Positions 6,597 through 8,894 of a stretch of DNA of 8,894 bases are shown piece after piece (the first letter of the stretch is position 1; each line of letters opens with the position of its first letter). Origin of the DNA: an uncultured Gammaproteobacteria bacterium. Its GTDB lineage: Bacteria; Pseudomonadota; Gammaproteobacteria; GCA-002705445; GCA-002716945. The notes below the pieces were generated by a model. It searched no databases. It worked only from the letters and a program-made list of their open reading frames with translations, and was not told where the DNA came from. A program made the translations under genes and the position numbers. Where the stretch lies: assembly GCA_913043035.1 (NCBI GenBank), contig CAJWMM010000016.1, positions 1 to 8,894 on the forward strand, written 5' to 3'.

Positions 6597-6827
6597 TTAA
6601 TTCTTTTTCATAAGAAAATAAAACTTATTATCCTTTTCCTCTGAATTTAAAAGTATATTGCCAGTTTGTTTGGCAAATGACTCAAAGTCTTTGACAGCTC
6701 CAGGATCGGTAGAAATAATATGTAATATTTGACCGGCATCCATACCATTTATTTCTTTTTTTGCTTTTATAATAGGCAGAGGACAATTAAGTCCGCTTGT
6801 ATCTAGTTCTTTATCAAAATCAGACAT
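6597..6827 (-). CDS. tusA: TusA-family sulfur carrier protein
   Basis: This is a 76-residue cytoplasmic protein with the family hallmark LDTSGLNCPLPIIKAKKEI. Cys15 in the CPxP motif is the residue that carries persulfide sulfur. The remaining alpha/beta fold (GQILHIISTDPGAVKDFESFAKQTG) matches the SirA/TusA family and its usual 75-85 residue length. TusA proteins relay sulfur for tRNA thiolation and molybdenum cofactor synthesis, and in sulfur oxidisers also to the reverse-Dsr or sHdr pathways. A good ribosome-binding site (GGAG, five bases before the ATG) supports the start. It is divergent from a BepA-like peptidase gene, a pairing I recall from Pseudomonas (PA1006 and PA1005), which suggests a general gammaproteobacterial tusA. 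The soxXY genes nearby make a role in sulfur oxidation possible but unproven. It is followed after six bases by the DUF218 gene. Confidence 0.93.
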   Translation of the reverse strand: MSDFDKELDTSGLNCPLPIIKAKKEINGMDAGQILHIISTDPGAVKDFESFAKQTGNILLNSEEKDNKFYFLMKKN

Positions 6828-6897
6828 ATAAACTCCATGTTAATAGGTTATAATTAAGAGGTGTTATTTTATAAATATACTTAACAACCCTAGGTCT
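6828..6897. promoter_or_regulatory. Divergent promoter region between tusA and the M48 peptidase gene
   Basis: This 70-base AT-rich spacer must serve both diverging transcripts unless one is read from elsewhere. On the plus strand a perfect -10 hexamer TATAAT lies at 6849-6854, without a matching -35. On the minus strand TTGTTA occurs near 6886-6881 with only a poor -10 behind it. The peptidase gene has a weak AGG ribosome-binding sequence before its ATG. No operator or hairpin was recognised. Confidence 0.35.
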
Positions 6898-8340
6898 ATG
6901 TTATTAAACTTTAGAAAATATTCAACATTTTTCTTATTGTTAATTATAAGTCTGCCGAATTTCTCATTTGCTCAACAAAATACTCCTGAACTTGGAGACC
7001 CATTTAGTTCTATCTTATCCTTAAAAAGTGAAGAAATAATAGGTATATCAAGCTATCAAAGACTGCAGAGGTTTAACGCGATTGACAATAATCCACTGGT
7101 ATCTTCTTACATAAATTATCTAGGTAATTTGCTTTCTAGGAATCTTCTGGACAATAAAAGAAGGTATAATTTCTTCGTTGTAAATTCTAGCCAAATTAAT
7201 GCATTTGCAATACCAGGCGGCTTCATAGGAATAAACTCTGGTCTTATTCTTCTCACAGAAAATGAAGCGCAGCTTGCATCGGTTGTTGCTCATGAAATTT
7301 CTCATATCAAACTGAGACATACTGCGGAGATGATAGCTAATTCAAGAAGAAATACCATTCCTATTTGGATTGGCATTTTTGCTGGGATGTTTTCTGGGAA
7401 TCCTCAAGCGTCAATAGCAGCATTACAAACGGGGTTTGGTATATCGGCACAACAAAATATAAACTTAATACGTTCAAATGAGGTAGAAGCAGATACCTTG
7501 GGATTTCAAATTCTTGACAATGCTAACTTCGATGCGAAAGAAATGTCAAAACTGTTTCAACGAATGCAATCAGCAAGAGGTGATGTTCAAAAAAACCTTG
7601 CTTATCTGTCAACTCATCCGATGTTTGACGAGCGAATCTCAAATACGGAAAATAGATTAGAGAACTCTAGAGGGAAATTACTAAATTCAACTGATGATTA
7701 TTTTTATATAAAAAACCTACTTGAGGTGTCACAAGTAGTAGATATAAATAATGCAATTAACCAACTGAATAATAAAGATTCTATATCAAGACATAAATTA
7801 TCGTTACTGTACCAAAAAAAATCTGATTTTAAAAAATCTATTGATGTTCTTAAATATGACAGAGATAATATAACGGATAATATCTATCTTGCGTTTGCTT
7901 ATGTAGATGGACTCCTTGGACAAGGAGAAATAGAGGAAGCAATAAGTACTTTAAATAATCTTATTAATATAAAGCCCCTTAATAAAATCCTACCACTCAA
8001 ATTAGCAGAGATTTATGTAGACCATAAAAAAGGCACAATGAATGTAATTGAAAATATTAAAACACACGATAATTTTTTTAAACTGAATCCCAATTATCAT
8101 CGTATTATGTCAAAACTCTACATAGATACAAACAAAAAATACGAGAGTAGCATCCACCTTGCTGATTATTATGTTTTGATTGATAATGCTAGGTTAGCGA
8201 TAGATGTTTTGGAAAATTCGTCTAAATCCAGCCAGATAACTAGTTCTGATAGCGAAAAACTCATAGCTAGAAAAATTGAAATAATTTGTAAGCACAGCAG
8301 GCCACTTGAGCCAATTTTTGGCGAAAAAACTTGTAATTAA
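6898..8340 (+). CDS. M48 family zinc metallopeptidase with TPR region, BepA-like
   Basis: This 480-residue exported protease resembles E. coli BepA (487 residues), which helps assemble or degrade outer-membrane proteins such as LptD. An N-terminal signal peptide (hydrophobic core about residues 10-19, likely cut after SFA at residue 25) sends it to the periplasm. The catalytic domain has VVAHEISHIKLRH with zinc ligands His132 and His136 and catalytic Glu133. NEVEADTLGF supplies the third ligand Glu195 of the ExxxD motif. STHPMFDERI has His240 at the place of the BepA plug histidine. Residues about 270-450 are helical and repeat-like, consistent with tetratricopeptide repeats, but they are Lys/Asn-rich and poorly conserved. 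It diverges from tusA and is followed on the same strand by soxX after 52 bases. The name bepA is plausible but orthology was not tested. A role in maturing Sox proteins would be speculation. Confidence 0.87.
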   Translation: MLLNFRKYSTFFLLLIISLPNFSFAQQNTPELGDPFSSILSLKSEEIIGISSYQRLQRFNAIDNNPLVSSYINYLGNLLSRNLLDNKRRYNFFVVNSSQINAFAIPGGFIGINSGLILLTENEAQLASVVAHEISHIKLRHTAEMIANSRRNTIPIWIGIFAGMFSGNPQASIAALQTGFGISAQQNINLIRSNEVEADTLGFQILDNANFDAKEMSKLFQRMQSARGDVQKNLAYLSTHPMFDERISNTENRLENSRGKLLNSTDDYFYIKNLLEVSQVVDINNAINQLNNKDSISRHKLSLLYQKKSDFKKSIDVLKYDRDNITDNIYLAFAYVDGLLGQGEIEEAISTLNNLINIKPLNKILPLKLAEIYVDHKKGTMNVIENIKTHDNFFKLNPNYHRIMSKLYIDTNKKYESSIHLADYYVLIDNARLAIDVLENSSKSSQITSSDSEKLIARKIEIICKHSRPLEPIFGEKTCN

Positions 8341-8351
8341 AGTAGTTTTTT
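8324..8351 (+). terminator. Weak AT-rich inverted repeat at the end of the peptidase gene
   Basis: AAAAAACT (8324-8331) and AGTTTTTT (8344-8351) are exact inverted repeats around a 12-base loop spanning the peptidase stop codon, and the T-run extends one base further. It could be a weak intrinsic terminator, but the stem has a single G-C pair and the U-tract is part of the stem. Chance is a real possibility in this AT-rich DNA. Confidence 0.25.
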
Positions 8352-8374
8352 TATTAACATATCAGTACTATAAT
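8346..8374 (+). promoter_or_regulatory. Possible promoter for the sox genes
   Basis: A perfect -10 hexamer TATAAT lies at 8369-8374 in the short gap after the peptidase stop. The -35 position holds only a T-run (8346-8352), so the match is one-sided. Transcription would begin near 8381, after the ATG at 8375. That would force soxX translation from the ATG at 8393, which agrees with the signal-peptide prediction. Confidence 0.35.
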
Positions 8375-8392
8375 ATGGTTAATTTAGAGGTT

Positions 8393-8728
8393 ATGAGAGT
8401 ATTTTCCGTCATATTAACTGTTATTTTGCTTAGTTCTCACGCTTTTGCCAGTGCGGATGTGGTGAGTGAAGGCAAAAAATTGACATTTGACAGACAAAAA
8501 GGCAATTGTTTAGCGTGTCATGCCATCGAGGATGGCGAACTCGCTGGCAATAATGGGCCTCCATTGATTGCTATGAAGGCAAGATTTCCTAACAGGGAAG
8601 ATTTATTCAGTCAAATATGGGATCCAACAGCCAAGAACCCTAACTCATATATGCCTCCTTTTGGTAAACATGGAGTTATTACAAAAGAAGAAATAAATAA
8701 AATAATAGAGTATTTATATACTTTGTGA
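8393..8728 (+). CDS. soxX: SoxX, monohaem cytochrome c of the SoxAX complex
   Basis: SoxX pairs with SoxA in the periplasm. SoxAX oxidatively joins thiosulfate to the SoxY cysteine, passing electrons to cytochrome c. From the ATG at 8393 the protein has 111 residues. A signal peptide is probably cut after HAFA (residue 19). The haem c site is GNCLACH (Cys39, Cys42, His43). The family core follows: GNNGPPL, ARFPNR, and SYMPPFGKH with Met87 as the likely sixth haem ligand. Upstream in-frame ATGs at 8375 and 8306 exist. The one at 8306 would overlap the peptidase gene and bury the signal peptide behind 29 extra residues. The 8393 start has AGAGG just two bases away, which is close, so 8375 is not fully excluded. 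It is followed after nine bases by soxY, as in typical soxXYZ clusters. It is short for SoxX but motif-complete. Confidence 0.93.
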   Translation: MRVFSVILTVILLSSHAFASADVVSEGKKLTFDRQKGNCLACHAIEDGELAGNNGPPLIAMKARFPNREDLFSQIWDPTAKNPNSYMPPFGKHGVITKEEINKIIEYLYTL

Positions 8729-8737
8729 GGAAGTAAC

Positions 8738-8894
8738 ATGAAAAGAAGAACCTTTTTAAAAAAATCACTTATGACAGCTGCAGTTGTCACTACCTTTGCT
8801 GGGTTAATGATAAAACCCAAAAGAGTATTTGCGGCTTGGCCAAAGAAATCATTTGATATCACAGATTTAAGTGATTCTATTAAGAGTGTGTACG
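8738..8894 (+). CDS. soxY: SoxY, thiosulfate oxidation sulfur-carrier subunit (partial, N-terminal 52 residues)
   Basis: This is the 5' end of a gene that leaves the window on the right. The first residues MKRRTFLKKS carry a twin-arginine motif (RRTFLK), followed by a hydrophobic stretch and a likely cleavage site at VFA-A (about residue 33). Tat export is characteristic of SoxY, which travels folded together with SoxZ. The mature start AWPKKSFDITDLSDSIKSVY matches the 'aWP..aF......al..ly' opening of SoxY. SoxY holds reaction intermediates on a C-terminal GGCGG-type cysteine, which lies outside the window. A clear ribosome-binding sequence (GAGGAAG) overlaps the soxX stop. Position directly after soxX supports the call; soxZ and soxA would be expected next. 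Confidence 0.88.
   Translation, partial: MKRRTFLKKSLMTAAVVTTFAGLMIKPKRVFAAWPKKSFDITDLSDSIKSVY

Noticed and set aside
6828..6897. Possible small RNA or riboswitch in the tusA-peptidase spacer.
   Set aside because: Only 70 bases, AT-rich, with no stem longer than a few pairs; promoters explain it well enough.
8306..8392. Longer soxX starting at ATG 8306.
   Set aside because: It would overlap the peptidase gene by 35 bases and put 29 residues ahead of a clear signal peptide; ATG 8393 with nearby AGAGG fits better.
8611..8862. Minus-strand open frame of 83 codons across the soxX-soxY junction.
   Set aside because: It is antisense to two well-supported genes whose frames, start sites and motifs explain this DNA.

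Overview
The window is AT-rich (by eye about one third G+C) and almost fully coding. The protein families and gene order point to a gammaproteobacterium that oxidises reduced sulfur. It encodes the start of a periplasmic Sox thiosulfate-oxidation cluster (soxX, then the 5' end of soxY), a TusA sulfur carrier next to a BepA-type M48 peptidase, and an ilvB-ilvH-ilvC-pssA-leuA cluster of a kind known in beta- and gammaproteobacteria. A marine SUP05/Thioglobus-like lineage or a related symbiont would fit. That placement rests on family resemblance and base composition only.

Layout. From about 6827 down to position 1, genes run on the minus strand: tusA, a membrane-anchored DUF218 protein, ilvB, ilvH, ilvC, pssA, leuA and the 5' part of a family 4 uracil-DNA glycosylase that leaves the window. 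Spacing is tight: 6 bases between tusA and DUF218, a 4-base ATGA overlap between ilvB and ilvH, 7 bases between ilvH and ilvC, a 1-base TAATG overlap between ilvC and pssA, and a 3-base ATGA-type overlap between leuA and the glycosylase. Two small gaps break this run: 76 bases before ilvB and 145 bases before leuA. From 6898 to the right end, genes run on the plus strand: a BepA-like M48/TPR peptidase, soxX and partial soxY. A 70-base AT-rich divergent spacer separates tusA from the peptidase.

How the genes work together. IlvB plus IlvH form acetohydroxyacid synthase and IlvC is the next enzyme of valine/isoleucine synthesis. LeuA draws 2-ketoisovalerate from that pathway into leucine synthesis. 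PssA, in the same run, makes phosphatidylserine. On the other strand SoxX (haem c) and SoxY (sulfur-carrying subunit) are exported parts of the Sox system. TusA is a cytoplasmic sulfur carrier, but its pairing with a BepA-like gene is also seen in non-sulfur-oxidising gammaproteobacteria, so it need not be a sulfur-oxidation gene.

The most notable unlisted item is in the 145-base gap before leuA: a 22-codon minus-strand reading frame with seven leucine codons, six of them in three Leu-Leu pairs. Its stop codon lies in the loop of a hairpin that sits inside a longer bulged stem. This looks like a leucine leader peptide controlling leuA by attenuation. The same DNA read on the plus strand closely resembles a T-box motif, which I interpret as antisense or coincidental. 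No mobile element, CRISPR array, rRNA or tRNA was seen.
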